A stretch of 21,910 bases of DNA from Pseudomonadota bacterium (GCA_018827585.1 JAHJXP010000269.1:1-21910); one strand, 5' to 3'. Counted from the stretch's first letter, positions 1 to 7,588 are shown. Numbers and translations are program-made. Notes: a model not told the origin generated them from the sequence alone.

Positions 1-374
1 CTGAGCGCCCGCCGCATCCCGGTGAGGTCGGCGAAGGCCTCGTCGATGGAGTACTCCTCCACCTGGGGGGTGAAGCGGCGCATGATATTGAACATCCGCC
101 GGGAGAAGAGGCTGTAGGTCTCGTAATCGGAGGGGAGGACGACGAGGTCCGGGCAGATCCGCCGCGCCTCGTGGAGCGGGACCCCCCGCTTGATCCCCAG
201 AGACTTGGCGGCGTAGCTCGCACAGGCGACGATCCCCCGCTCGCCCCCCGTGATGATCGGCTTCCCCCGGAGCTCCGGATGGATCGCCTCCTCGCAGGAG
301 GTGAAGAAGGCGTCCCCATCGATGTGGAGAATCGCCCGCGGCCAGCTGTGGAGACTGAAAATGACGTCGTTCAT
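1..374 (-). CDS. Y-family (DinB/UmuC-like) DNA polymerase, N-terminal part, cut by window edge
   Basis: Translesion DNA polymerase that copies across damaged template. Only the first ~124 codons lie in the window; the 3' end runs off position 1. The protein begins MNDVIFSLHSWPRAILHIDGDAFF. The palm motif HIDGDAFF (residues ~17-24) supplies the first metal-binding aspartates, and EEYSIDEAFADL (~105-116) holds the second Asp-Glu pair, so the catalytic carboxylates seen so far are intact. Between them lies the nucleotide-contacting finger region (ACASYAAKSLGIKRGVPL). The start is the ATG at 374-372, with AAGGTGAG about 15 nt upstream, slightly far for a ribosome site. The gene diverges from the pgpA-recA-alaS run and is preceded by a promoter holding a LexA-type operator, so damage induction is expected. 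Pol IV (DinB) and UmuC-like members cannot be told apart without the C-terminal half. Confidence 0.9.
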   Translation of the reverse strand, partial: MNDVIFSLHSWPRAILHIDGDAFFTSCEEAIHPELRGKPIITGGERGIVACASYAAKSLGIKRGVPLHEARRICPDLVVLPSDYETYSLFSRRMFNIMRRFTPQVEEYSIDEAFADLTGMRRAL

Positions 375-454
375 GGTCGAACCGTTCGCTCACCTTGTGA
401 ACTTTTTTTGTGAAAACGGAGGGCTGAAAAAACGCTTGCCTTTTCCCGGCTCCA

Positions 455-484
455 AGTATAATAGAACTATCGTTCTATTGTCAA
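455..484 (-). promoter_or_regulatory. Sigma-70 promoter with LexA (SOS) operator for the Y-family polymerase
   Basis: On the minus strand TTGACA (484-479) and TATACT (460-455) are separated by 18 nt. The spacer 461-478 is exactly the perfect palindrome ATAGAACTATCGTTCTAT (plus-strand reading). Its core GAAC-N4-GTTC is the LexA/DinR box form known from Gram-positive bacteria. Bound LexA would cover both promoter elements. The predicted transcript start is about 75 nt before the polymerase ATG. Confidence 0.85.
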
Positions 485-502
485 GGGTTTTTCAAAACCA
501 TT

Positions 503-627
503 GACGACTTCGAAAAAAGTCCGGATGCTGCGTTGCGCTTCACCCTTCGTCATTGCGGCGTACGCCAAAGTACGCCGCATTCCTCAGGGTTCACGCGCCT
601 TGCCTGCGGCCTTTTTACAAAGCCGTC
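503..627. repeat. Long palindromic intergenic repeat, copy 1 (about 125 bp)
   Basis: Begins GACGACTTCG and ends AAAGCCGTC, with arms nearly complementary along the whole length. GCGGCGTAC near the centre pairs with GTACGCCGC, and GCGTTGCGCTTCACCCT in the left half largely pairs with AGGGTTCACGCGCCTTGC in the right. It shares most bases with the copies at 14773-14918 and 21716-21841. The following ~35 bp (to about 663) also match the flank of the 21716 copy, including a degenerate extra arm at 648-663. There is no coding capacity. It sits between the SOS promoter and the pgpA promoter. Confidence 0.85.
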
Positions 628-670
628 CTAAATTCAAGGCTTTTGCGACTTTTTGCGAGAGCATTAACCA

Positions 671-699
671 TTGACAGGGTGGGGGAAAGAGGATAATTT
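671..699 (+). promoter_or_regulatory. Likely promoter of the pgpA-cinA-thpR-recA-recX-alaS run
   Basis: TTGACA at 671-676, then 17 nt, then TAATTT at 694-699 (GATAAT at 692-697 is an alternative with shorter spacing). The predicted start near 705 leaves a short leader before the pgpA ribosome site. It lies just downstream of repeat copy 1. No LexA-type palindrome is visible here. Confidence 0.55.
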
Positions 700-729
700 A
701 CCGCCGGTTCCGGTGGAAAGAGGTGGCCC

Positions 730-1188
730 CTGAACGAAAGATTCATCAAAGTTGCAGCCACGGGTTTCGGGAGCGGGTATGCGCCCCTGGCGCCGGGGAC
801 GGCGGGAACGCTGGTCGGCATCCCCCTGTATCTGGTCTTTTCGGCCATGCCCTGGCCGCTCTGGCTGCTCACGGTTACGGCCTTCACCTTCCTTGCCTGG
901 CATTGCTCGGAGGAGGCGGAAAGGCTTTTCGGGCGGAAAGATGCGCAGTGCATCGTGATCGACGAGATTGCGGGTTTCCAGTGGGCCCTTTTTCTCATCG
1001 CGCCAACGGCGCTCCACGTGGTTTTGGGTTTTATCTTTTTTCGCCTTTTTGATATCATGAAACCCTTTCCGGCGCGACTCTTTCAGGAGCGCCTGCCGGG
1101 CGGCTGGGGGGTGGTGGGGGATGACCTGGCGGCGGCCCTCTACGCCAATCTGGCCCTCCAGCTCCTGGTTTGGTTTGGGGGGGTGTGA
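730..1188 (+). CDS. pgpA: Phosphatidylglycerophosphatase A, apparent CTG start
   Basis: Membrane enzyme removing phosphate from phosphatidylglycerophosphate to give phosphatidylglycerol. The translation carries the family signature in order: ATGFGSGYAPLAPGTAGTL near the N-terminus, the acidic motif CIVIDEIAGF in the middle, then FRLFDIMKPFP and GGWGVVGDDLAAALYAN, with hydrophobic helices between. Length is 152 aa, normal for the family. No ATG, GTG or TTG exists in frame between the stop at 694-696 and the conserved N-terminal motif. CTG at 730 has AAAGAGGTGG just upstream at good spacing, so it is chosen as the start. The first in-frame ATG (847) would remove the conserved ATGFGSGY region. 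Likely first gene of the run leading to recA and alaS. A sequencing error hiding a normal start is the main alternative. Confidence 0.88.
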   Translation: MNERFIKVAATGFGSGYAPLAPGTAGTLVGIPLYLVFSAMPWPLWLLTVTAFTFLAWHCSEEAERLFGRKDAQCIVIDEIAGFQWALFLIAPTALHVVLGFIFFRLFDIMKPFPARLFQERLPGGWGVVGDDLAAALYANLALQLLVWFGGV

Positions 1189-1234
1189 AATGTTGAGGGA
1201 AGGGGAAGCAACTCACTTAAATACAATCACTTTT

Positions 1235-1298
1235 CACCCCCACCCTAACCCTCCCCCATCAAGGGGGAGGGGATTTTGGATTTATTACGAATCCGTCA
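1235..1298. repeat. Composite repeat: GC-rich hairpin plus TTACGA...CGTCA arm
   Basis: 1235-1272 reads CACCCCCACCCTAACCCTCC followed by a CCCATC-AAGGGGGAGGGG hairpin. The same unit occurs inverted at 21154-21192. About 8 nt on is TTTATTACGAATCCGTCA (1281-1298), a single arm of the long palindromic repeat family. A similar hairpin-then-arm arrangement occurs at about 21226-21283. It occupies most of the pgpA-cinA gap. Confidence 0.65.
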
Positions 1299-1335
1299 AA
1301 GCTGTATGCGTATCGGATGGAGCTGGGATGAGATC

Positions 1336-2595
1336 ATGAAAATAGGCGTACTGACGATCGGGAACGAATTGACGAGCGGCCGGATACAGGACAGCAATTC
1401 CGCGATGATTGCCCGCGCCGCGCAGGTGCAGGGCTGGCAGGTTGCGGGGATGATGTCCGTGGGCGATGACGCCGGCGCGATCCGCGATGCGCTTGCGTAC
1501 CTCCTGGCGCGCGCCGAGGCGGTGATTGTCACGGGCGGCCTCGGTCCCACAGCCGATGACATCACGACGGAGGCCGTCGCCCGGGCCTTCGGCTTGCCTC
1601 TCCGCCAGGACCGGGCGGTCCTTGATCATGTCCGCTCCCTGTTCGAAAAGCGCCGCCTCGTCTGGACGGAGAACAACGCCAAGCAGGCCCTCTTCCCGGA
1701 AGGGGCGGAGGTTATCGCCAATCCCACGGGCACGGCAGCCGGTTTCGCCCTGCGGCGGGAGGGGAGGGCGGTTGCGGTCATCCCCGGCGTTCCCGCCGAG
1801 GCCGACAGGATGCTCAGGGAAGGGGTGATTCCTTTTCTCAGGGATGCGTTTCCCGGAGCGGCTCTCCATGTGGAAACCGCCACCTTCAAGCTTTTCGGGA
1901 TTCCCGAGGCGGCGGTGGATGCGGCGATGGCCGATGCGGACCTCGATAGCCTCGGGGTGGCGATCGGCTTTTACCCCAATTTTCCGGAAAACCACATCGT
2001 CCTGACCGTGCGGGAAGCCTCCGCGGAGGCCGCAGAGGAAAAGCTCCGGGAGGCGGGTGCACGGGTGGAGGCGAGACTCGGAAAACACGTCTTTGCAAAG
2101 GGACAGGGGACGATCCAGGGGAACATCGCCTCTCTGATGACGGACAAGCGTATGACACTCGCCGTGGCGGAATCCTGCACGGGCGGATTGATTGCGGACC
2201 GTCTTACGGACGTCCCCGGCAGTTCGGTGTTTTTCGAAAGGGGGGTCGTTGCCTACAGCAATGCGGCCAAGACCGCCCTCCTGGCCGTTCCGGAGTCCGT
2301 TATCCGGGAAGAGGGGGCCGTGAGCGACCGGACGGCGCGGCTGATGGCGGAGGGGGCCAGGAAACTGGCCGGAACGGACCTGGGCCTCGCCGTGACGGGG
2401 ATTGCGGGTCCCTCCGGCGGGACCGAAGAAAAGCCGGTGGGTACGGTCCATATCGCTCTGGCCGACGGAAAAACGACCTTCTGCCGCCGCCACGCCCTGC
2501 GCTGGGACCGCAGACGCAACAAGATCGCCGCCTCGCAGGCCGCCCTTGTGATGCTCTGGCGCTATCTGAAGGGGGAGGTGCAGGATGACGGATGA
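1336..2595 (+). CDS. cinA: CinA-family protein (MoaB-like domain + nicotinamide-nucleotide amidase domain)
   Basis: Two-domain CinA, 419 aa, usual length. The N-terminal MoaB/MogA-like domain starts MKIGVLTIGNELTSG and has GGLGPTADD near residue 66; in related proteins this domain has been linked to ADP-ribose pyrophosphatase activity. The C-terminal PncC-type domain has ESCTGG near residue 280 and AVTGIAGPSGGTEEKPVGTVHIA further on. It deamidates NMN to nicotinate mononucleotide in pyridine nucleotide salvage. The ATG at 1336 is chosen because the family begins MKI.VLTIGNE; an upstream in-frame ATG at 1276 would add 20 residues encoded by repeat sequence. The 3' end overlaps thpR by 11 nt. 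Placement directly upstream of recA is common in bacteria and gave the family its competence-related name. Confidence 0.95.
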   Translation: MKIGVLTIGNELTSGRIQDSNSAMIARAAQVQGWQVAGMMSVGDDAGAIRDALAYLLARAEAVIVTGGLGPTADDITTEAVARAFGLPLRQDRAVLDHVRSLFEKRRLVWTENNAKQALFPEGAEVIANPTGTAAGFALRREGRAVAVIPGVPAEADRMLREGVIPFLRDAFPGAALHVETATFKLFGIPEAAVDAAMADADLDSLGVAIGFYPNFPENHIVLTVREASAEAAEEKLREAGARVEARLGKHVFAKGQGTIQGNIASLMTDKRMTLAVAESCTGGLIADRLTDVPGSSVFFERGVVAYSNAAKTALLAVPESVIREEGAVSDRTARLMAEGARKLAGTDLGLAVTGIAGPSGGTEEKPVGTVHIALADGKTTFCRRHALRWDRRRNKIAASQAALVMLWRYLKGEVQDDG

Positions 2596-3172
2596 AAAGA
2601 CGCTCCGTTCTTTTCTGGCCCTGGATCCCCCGGACGAGATCAGGAAGGAGATCGGAGCGGCGCAGGGCCGCCTCAAGCGGATCATTCAGGGGGATATCCG
2701 CTGGGTCAGACCGGAGGGGATCCATCTGACCCTTAAATTCTTCGGCAATATCTCCGGGAACGACGCGGCGAACATCTCGGCCGCAGTGGGGAGGGCCTCG
2801 GCGGGGATCAGGCCGTTCACCCTCACGATCGGCGGGGTGGGGGCCTTTCCCGATCCGCACCGGCCCCGGGTCCTCTACCTGGGGATGAACGGCGATGTGG
2901 AGAGGCTCGTCGCTTTTCAAGAGGAGCTGGAGCAGGCGCTTGGTATGATCGGCTTCCCCCGGGAAGAGAGGCCCTTCCGGCTGCATCTGACGTTGGGGCG
3001 GATCAAGAATCCCCGGGGGCTGATCGGTCTTGCAGGGGTCCTGGAGAAGGGGGAATCGTATACAGCGGGACAGTTTACCGCTTCCGGCCTCGGTCTGTTC
3101 AAGAGCGATCTGACGCCCAGGGGCGCCGTCTACACGAGGCTCGCGTGGCATCCCTTCTCAGGCGGGGCATGA
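2585..3172 (+). CDS. thpR: RNA 2',3'-cyclic phosphodiesterase (LigT/ThpR, 2H family)
   Basis: 195-aa member of the 2H phosphoesterase superfamily, which opens 2',3'-cyclic phosphate ends of RNA and was first described as a 2'-5' RNA ligase. Both catalytic HxTx motifs are present: HLTL at residues ~47-50 (IHLTLKFFG) and ~134-137 (LHLTLGRIK). N-terminal SFLALDPPDEIRKEI and C-terminal YTRLAWHPF are also typical. GGGGGAGGTG lies a few nt before the ATG. The frame starts inside the end of cinA, suggesting translational coupling. The 64-nt gap to recA has no terminator. Confidence 0.93.
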   Translation: MTDEKTLRSFLALDPPDEIRKEIGAAQGRLKRIIQGDIRWVRPEGIHLTLKFFGNISGNDAANISAAVGRASAGIRPFTLTIGGVGAFPDPHRPRVLYLGMNGDVERLVAFQEELEQALGMIGFPREERPFRLHLTLGRIKNPRGLIGLAGVLEKGESYTAGQFTASGLGLFKSDLTPRGAVYTRLAWHPFSGGA

Positions 3173-3236
3173 GGTTCAGGCGGGCGGGGGCGGATCGACA
3201 CGGTTTATACCACGGACGATGGTGAAGGAGGTGCAT

Positions 3237-4262
3237 ATGGGAACGGATGGGGACAGGGCAAAGGCGGTCGATCTGGCGATCGCCCAGATCGAGCGGCAAT
3301 TCGGGAAAGGGGCGATCATGCGGCTGGGCGGCGGGGAGGTGATCTCCGACATCCCGGCCATCTCGACGGGATCCATCAGCCTCGACATGGCGCTTGGCAT
3401 CGGCGGTGTTCCCCGCGGAAGGGTCATCGAGATCTTCGGGCCAGAATCGGGCGGGAAGACCACCCTCGCCCTGCATATCGTGGCCGAGGCCCAGAAGCAG
3501 AACGGCCTGGCGGCCTTCATCGACGCTGAGCACGCCTTGGATGTGACCTACGCGCGCAAGATCGGCGTCAACACGGACGACCTCCTTATCTCTCAGCCCG
3601 ACACGGGGGAGCAGGCGCTCGAGATCGCCGAAACCCTCGTCCGGAGCGGGGCGCTGGACGTCCTGGTGGTCGATTCCGTGGCCGCCCTCGTCCCGAAAGC
3701 CGAGATCGAGGGGGAGATGGGAGACGCCCAAATGGGTCTCCAGGCGCGCCTGATGTCCCAGGCCCTCCGGAAGCTGACGGGGAGCATCAGCAAATCGAGG
3801 ACCACAGTGATCTTCATCAATCAGCTCCGGATGAAGATCGGCGTCTTCTTCGGCAATCCCGAGACGACCACGGGCGGGAACGCGCTGAAGTTCTACGCGA
3901 CGATGCGCCTGGACATCCGGAAGGTCACCGCGCTCAAGCTGGGCCAGGACGTGATCGGTTTCCGGACCAGGGTCAAGGTCGTCAAGAACAAGGTGGCCCC
4001 TCCTTTCAGGGAAACGGAGTTCGACATCATCTTCGGCGAGGGGATCTCGAAGGAGGGCGACATCCTGGATCTGGCGGCGGACAAGGGGATCATCGAGAAG
4101 AGCGGCGCCTGGTACTCTTACAAGGGGGAGCGTCTCGGGCAGGGGCGGGACAATACCCGGATCTTCCTCAAGGAAAACGCCGATGTCCTGGCGAAGGTCG
4201 AGGCGGAGGTCCGCGAGAAACTGGGGATGAAGCCGAAGGCGTCCCGGGAAGAGACGAAATGA
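3237..4262 (+). CDS. recA: Recombinase RecA
   Basis: ATP-dependent strand-exchange protein that also stimulates LexA self-cleavage. Length is 341 aa. Walker A is GPESGGKTT (residues 68-76, Gly where Ser is more usual), Walker B is LDVLVVDSVAAL, and the DNA-binding loop regions are around GEMGDAQMGLQARLMSQALRK and INQLRMKIGVFFGNPETTTGG. The start is ATG 3237, because AAGGAGG at 3225-3231 sits 5 nt before it. The earlier in-frame ATG at 3219 precedes this ribosome site and has none of its own. No LexA-type palindrome is visible in the 64-nt gap upstream, so expression may depend on the promoter before pgpA. The stop overlaps the recX start (ATGA). Confidence 0.98.
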   Translation: MGTDGDRAKAVDLAIAQIERQFGKGAIMRLGGGEVISDIPAISTGSISLDMALGIGGVPRGRVIEIFGPESGGKTTLALHIVAEAQKQNGLAAFIDAEHALDVTYARKIGVNTDDLLISQPDTGEQALEIAETLVRSGALDVLVVDSVAALVPKAEIEGEMGDAQMGLQARLMSQALRKLTGSISKSRTTVIFINQLRMKIGVFFGNPETTTGGNALKFYATMRLDIRKVTALKLGQDVIGFRTRVKVVKNKVAPPFRETEFDIIFGEGISKEGDILDLAADKGIIEKSGAWYSYKGERLGQGRDNTRIFLKENADVLAKVEAEVREKLGMKPKASREETK

Positions 4263-4762
4263 GGGGCGACGATGCCCTGCTGGCGAAGGCCGAAAAGAAG
4301 GCCTACCGCCTCCTCGCCCTCCGGGCGCACAGCGAGAAGGAATTGCGGACAAAACTGAGGGAAGGCGGTTTCGCGGCGCCGGATATCGGCGAGGTGATTC
4401 ATAAATGCCGAGAACTCGGCTATCTCGACGATCCCGCCTTCGCAAGACAGAGGGCGCGGGAGCTCGCGGTCAACCGCCTTCTCGGAAACCGCCGGATCGC
4501 CCTTGATCTTAAGGAGCGGGGGATACCCGAAGCGCTCTGCCGGGAGGCGATCGCGGAGGTTCGCGGGGAGTTGAGCGAGGAAGAGGCGATCGGCCGGCTG
4601 ATCCGGAAAAAGACCAGGGGGGCGGCGGTCGCCGAACTCGACGAACGGGAAATGGTTAGAATAGCGCGGGCGCTGATGGGGAAAGGTTTCCCCGTAGGCC
4701 TCATCATGAGCGGATTGAAGAAAACACAGGAGGAAGGGTTTCATGACGATGACGGGGAGTGA
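4259..4762 (+). CDS. recX: Regulatory protein RecX
   Basis: Small helical protein that binds RecA filaments and modulates their activity. 167 aa with three-helix repeats characteristic of RecX: LLALRAHSEKELRTKLREGGF, then CRELGYLDDPAFARQRARELA and GNRRIALDLKERGIPEALCREAI, then a third repeat near MVRIARALMGKGFPVGLIMSGL. The start ATG overlaps the recA stop by 4 nt, implying coupled translation so that RecX stays below RecA in amount. Its own 3' end overlaps alaS by 20 nt. Confidence 0.93.
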   Translation: MRGDDALLAKAEKKAYRLLALRAHSEKELRTKLREGGFAAPDIGEVIHKCRELGYLDDPAFARQRARELAVNRLLGNRRIALDLKERGIPEALCREAIAEVRGELSEEEAIGRLIRKKTRGAAVAELDEREMVRIARALMGKGFPVGLIMSGLKKTQEEGFHDDDGE

Positions 4763-7391
4763 GATCAGGGAGAGTTTCTTGAGGTTTTTCGAGGAAAAGG
4801 GTCATATGCGGGTGGCGAGTTCCTCCCTGGTCCCGAAGGACGATCCGACACTCCTTTTTGCCAACTCCGGCATGGTGCAGTTCAAGAACTGTTTCCTGGG
4901 GCTGGAGGACCGGGGATACCGCCGGGCGGCGACCTCGCAGAAATGCGTCCGGGCGGGCGGAAAGCACAACGATCTTGAGAACGTAGGAATTACGGCCCGC
5001 CACCACACGTTCTTCGAGATGCTGGGGAACTTCTCCTTTGGGGATTACTTCAAGGCCGAGGCGATCGCCTGGGCGTGGGAATATCTGACCGGAGTCATGG
5101 GCCTGCCGAAGGAGAAGCTCTGGATCACGATCTACAGGGACGACGACGAGGCCTTCCGGATCTGGCATGAAGAGATGGGGGTTCCGGCGGAGAGGATCGT
5201 CCGCATGGGGGAGAAGAGCAACTTCTGGATGATGGGAGAGACCGGCCCCTGCGGCCCCTGCTCCGAGATCCTCTACGATCAGGGGGAGGGAACGGGCTGC
5301 GGGAAGCCGACCTGCAGCGCGGAGTGCGAATGCGACCGCCACCTTGAGATCTGGAACCTCGTTTTCACCCAGTTCGACCGGGATGCCTCCGGGAGGCTCA
5401 CCCCCCTGCCGAAACCGAATATCGACACCGGGATGGGGCTGGAGCGCCTGGCCGCCGTGACCCAGGGGGTGACGAGCAGCTACGATTCCGATCTCTTTGC
5501 CGGCGTCATCCGCTTCATCGAGAAGATCAGCGGCCGGAACTACCGGAAGAATGAAGACGACGACATCTCCATGCGCGTCATCGCCGATCACTCCCGCGCC
5601 GTGACCTTCCTGATCGGCGATGGCGTCCTGCCGAGCAACGAGGGACGCGGCTATGTCCTCAGGAGGATCCTCCGCCGGGCGGCCCGTCACGGGAAGCTCC
5701 TCGGCCTGAACCGCCCCTTCCTCCACGAGGTGGCCGCGGTCGTGATCGACCTGATGAAGGACGCCTATCCCGATCTCGTCGAGAGGTCCTCGTTCATCCG
5801 AAAGGTGGTGGAGAGCGAGGAGGAGCGTTTCATCGAGACCCTCGACGCGGGTCTCAGGATCCTCCAGGAGGAGGTGGCGGTCCTGAAGAAGGCGGGGGGG
5901 CGGGTCATCCCCGGAGATATCGTCTTCAAGCTCTACGACACCTTCGGTTTTCCCACCGACCTGACGGCCGACATCGTCCGGAAGGACGGTCTTTCTCTCG
6001 ACATGGAGGGATTCGAGAAGGCGATGGCCGCCCAGCGGGACAAGGCGAGGGAATCGTGGAAGGGGAGCGGCGGGGAGGCGGTTGCGGAGGTGTATCGGAG
6101 GCTTGCGACCCTCTCAACGCCGGTCAAGACGGATTTTGTCGGTTATGAAGGGGTGACCGAAGGAAAATCCCGGGTGCTGGCCCTGTTGAAAGAGGGGCGG
6201 CAAGTGGACGAGATCGGTGAAGGAGACGAGGCCGAGATCATCGTCGAGCGGACCCCCTTCTACGGGGAGACGGGCGGCCAGGTGGGGGACAAAGGCGAGA
6301 TCAAGAGGGACGGCGTCAGCTTCGAGTTCAAGGTGACGGACACGAAGCGCCCCCTCGACGACCTGATCACCCACCTTGGCCGGGTCGGAAAGGGGAGGAT
6401 CCGCCTGGGAGACGAGGCCTGTCTTCGGGTCACGGACGACATCCGGCGGGCGACCGAGGCCAACCACTCCGGCACCCACATCCTACAGGCCGCCCTGAAG
6501 GCAGTCCTCGGAGAGCATGTCAAACAGTCCGGCTCCCTGGTGAACGCCGAACGCCTCCGTTTCGATTTCACCCATTTTTCGCGGATCGAAGAGGAGGAAC
6601 TGGCGCGGATCGAGGAGTTGGCCAACCGGATCATCCGGGCGAACTGCCCCGTCGAGACGCAGGTCCTGCCGCTTGCGGAGGCCGTCAGAACGGGGGCGAC
6701 GGCGGTCTTCGATGAGAAATACGGGGAGACGGTCCGCGTCGTCCGGATGGGCGAGTTCAGCCGGGAGCTCTGCGGGGGGACTCATGTGCGAAGAACGGGG
6801 GATATTGGCCTGCTGAAGATCGTCCACGAGTCTGCCATCGCTGCCGGGGTTCGCCGGATCGAAGCGGTGACGGGCGGGGGGGCCGTCGCCCATGTGCGGC
6901 GGTTGGAGGACGAACTCCGCCGGACCTCCTCGCTGCTCAAGGCGGGTCTTTTCGAGACGGCCGAAAGGGTGGAAAAGCTCCTGAAGGGCCAGCGGGAAAT
7001 CGAGAGGGAGATCGAGGCCCTCAAGGGGAAGCTGGCGGCGCGGGACTCCGGAGACCTGATGGGCCGCGTCCGGCAGATCAAAGGGGTCGATGTACTGGCG
7101 ACCGTGGTGGAGGCCTCCGATGTGAAGGCCCTCCGCGATTTCGGAGACAAGCTCCGGGACCGTCTCCGTTCCGGTATCATCCTGCTCGGGAGCCGGGCGG
7201 ACGGGAAGGCGATGCTCCTTTGCCTGGTTACGAAGGACCTGACGGACCGTTATCACGCGGGAAAGATCATCCAGGCGATCGCCCCGCTCGTCGGCGGGAG
7301 CGGCGGCGGCCGGCCCGACATGGCCCAGGCGGGAGGTCCGAAGCCGGAGCTCCTGGAGCAGGCCTTGGAGAAGCTTCCCGATTTGCTCTGA
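4743..7391 (+). CDS. alaS: Alanyl-tRNA synthetase
   Basis: Class II synthetase charging tRNA-Ala, 882 aa, full length. The catalytic core shows NSGMVQFK, TSQKCVRAGGKHNDLENVG and HHTFFEMLGNFSFGDYFK, then DTGMGLERLA, followed by the tRNA-recognition region with RVIADHSRAV. The editing domain has HSGTH (H575, H579) and CGGTH (C677, H681), the zinc ligands used to clear mischarged Ser and Gly. The C-terminal C-Ala domain ends with GGSGGGRPDMAQAGG. An AGGAGGAAGG ribosome site lies ~9 nt before ATG 4743; ATG 4749 is a possible alternative. Last gene of the run, followed directly by a terminator. Codon use is strongly GC-ending, as in its neighbours upstream. Confidence 0.98.
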   Translation: MTMTGSEIRESFLRFFEEKGHMRVASSSLVPKDDPTLLFANSGMVQFKNCFLGLEDRGYRRAATSQKCVRAGGKHNDLENVGITARHHTFFEMLGNFSFGDYFKAEAIAWAWEYLTGVMGLPKEKLWITIYRDDDEAFRIWHEEMGVPAERIVRMGEKSNFWMMGETGPCGPCSEILYDQGEGTGCGKPTCSAECECDRHLEIWNLVFTQFDRDASGRLTPLPKPNIDTGMGLERLAAVTQGVTSSYDSDLFAGVIRFIEKISGRNYRKNEDDDISMRVIADHSRAVTFLIGDGVLPSNEGRGYVLRRILRRAARHGKLLGLNRPFLHEVAAVVIDLMKDAYPDLVERSSFIRKVVESEEERFIETLDAGLRILQEEVAVLKKAGGRVIPGDIVFKLYDTFGFPTDLTADIVRKDGLSLDMEGFEKAMAAQRDKARESWKGSGGEAVAEVYRRLATLSTPVKTDFVGYEGVTEGKSRVLALLKEGRQVDEIGEGDEAEIIVERTPFYGETGGQVGDKGEIKRDGVSFEFKVTDTKRPLDDLITHLGRVGKGRIRLGDEACLRVTDDIRRATEANHSGTHILQAALKAVLGEHVKQSGSLVNAERLRFDFTHFSRIEEEELARIEELANRIIRANCPVETQVLPLAEAVRTGATAVFDEKYGETVRVVRMGEFSRELCGGTHVRRTGDIGLLKIVHESAIAAGVRRIEAVTGGGAVAHVRRLEDELRRTSSLLKAGLFETAERVEKLLKGQREIEREIEALKGKLAARDSGDLMGRVRQIKGVDVLATVVEASDVKALRDFGDKLRDRLRSGIILLGSRADGKAMLLCLVTKDLTDRYHAGKIIQAIAPLVGGSGGGRPDMAQAGGPKPELLEQALEKLPDLL

Positions 7392-7394
7392 AAG

Positions 7395-7429
7395 AAGAAG
7401 CCCCGGAAGATCCCTTCCGGGCTTCTTTT
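7395..7429 (+). terminator. Intrinsic terminator of the alaS operon
   Basis: AAGAAGCCCCGGAAG pairs with CTTCCGGGCTTCTT across a short loop and is followed by T residues. It starts 4 nt after the alaS stop codon. The symmetric A/T flanks could let it work in both directions. Confidence 0.85.
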
Positions 7430-7435
7430 CATCGA

Positions 7436-7588
7436 ATCCTATCCAGCATCGCCGGCCACACCCACCGGGCGGTGTTCAGGAACCTGTCGCCGATGGAAAG
7501 GCGCTACCTGGAATCCAAGATCAAGACCGACTGTGTTAAGATAATACACCAACCCGACGGAATCTACTACAACCCGTACTTGGCATGA
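7436..7588 (+). pseudogene. Possible 3' remnant of a metallophosphoesterase gene
   Basis: In one frame the DNA after the alaS terminator reads RILSSIAGHTHRAVFRNL, then MERRYLESKIK, and ends DGIYYNPYLA before a TGA. GHTHR followed by a hydrophobic stretch resembles the C-terminal GHTH metal-binding motif of calcineurin-like phosphoesterases, and a later DGI sequence fits their ends. No start codon or N-terminal domains remain, and the terminator cuts the frame off from alaS. The GC-ending codons match the chromosome rather than the AT-rich DNA that follows. This may be the end of a gene deleted when the AT-rich segment arrived. Identification rests on a short motif. Confidence 0.35.

Noticed and set aside
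503..627. CRISPR array or REP/RAYT-type element for the repeats
   Set aside because: Repeats are kilobases apart without regular spacers, and lack the short GTAG-headed hairpin of REP sequences; no RAYT-like gene is in the window.
1285..2685. Long open frame on the minus strand opposite cinA and thpR (466 codons)
   Set aside because: Arg/Pro/Gly-rich translation with no recognisable motif, lying opposite two well-identified genes. Such frames arise from GC-biased codon use.
3099..4445. Long minus-strand frame opposite recA/recX
   Set aside because: Antisense shadow of recA and recX; no ribosome site or family signature.
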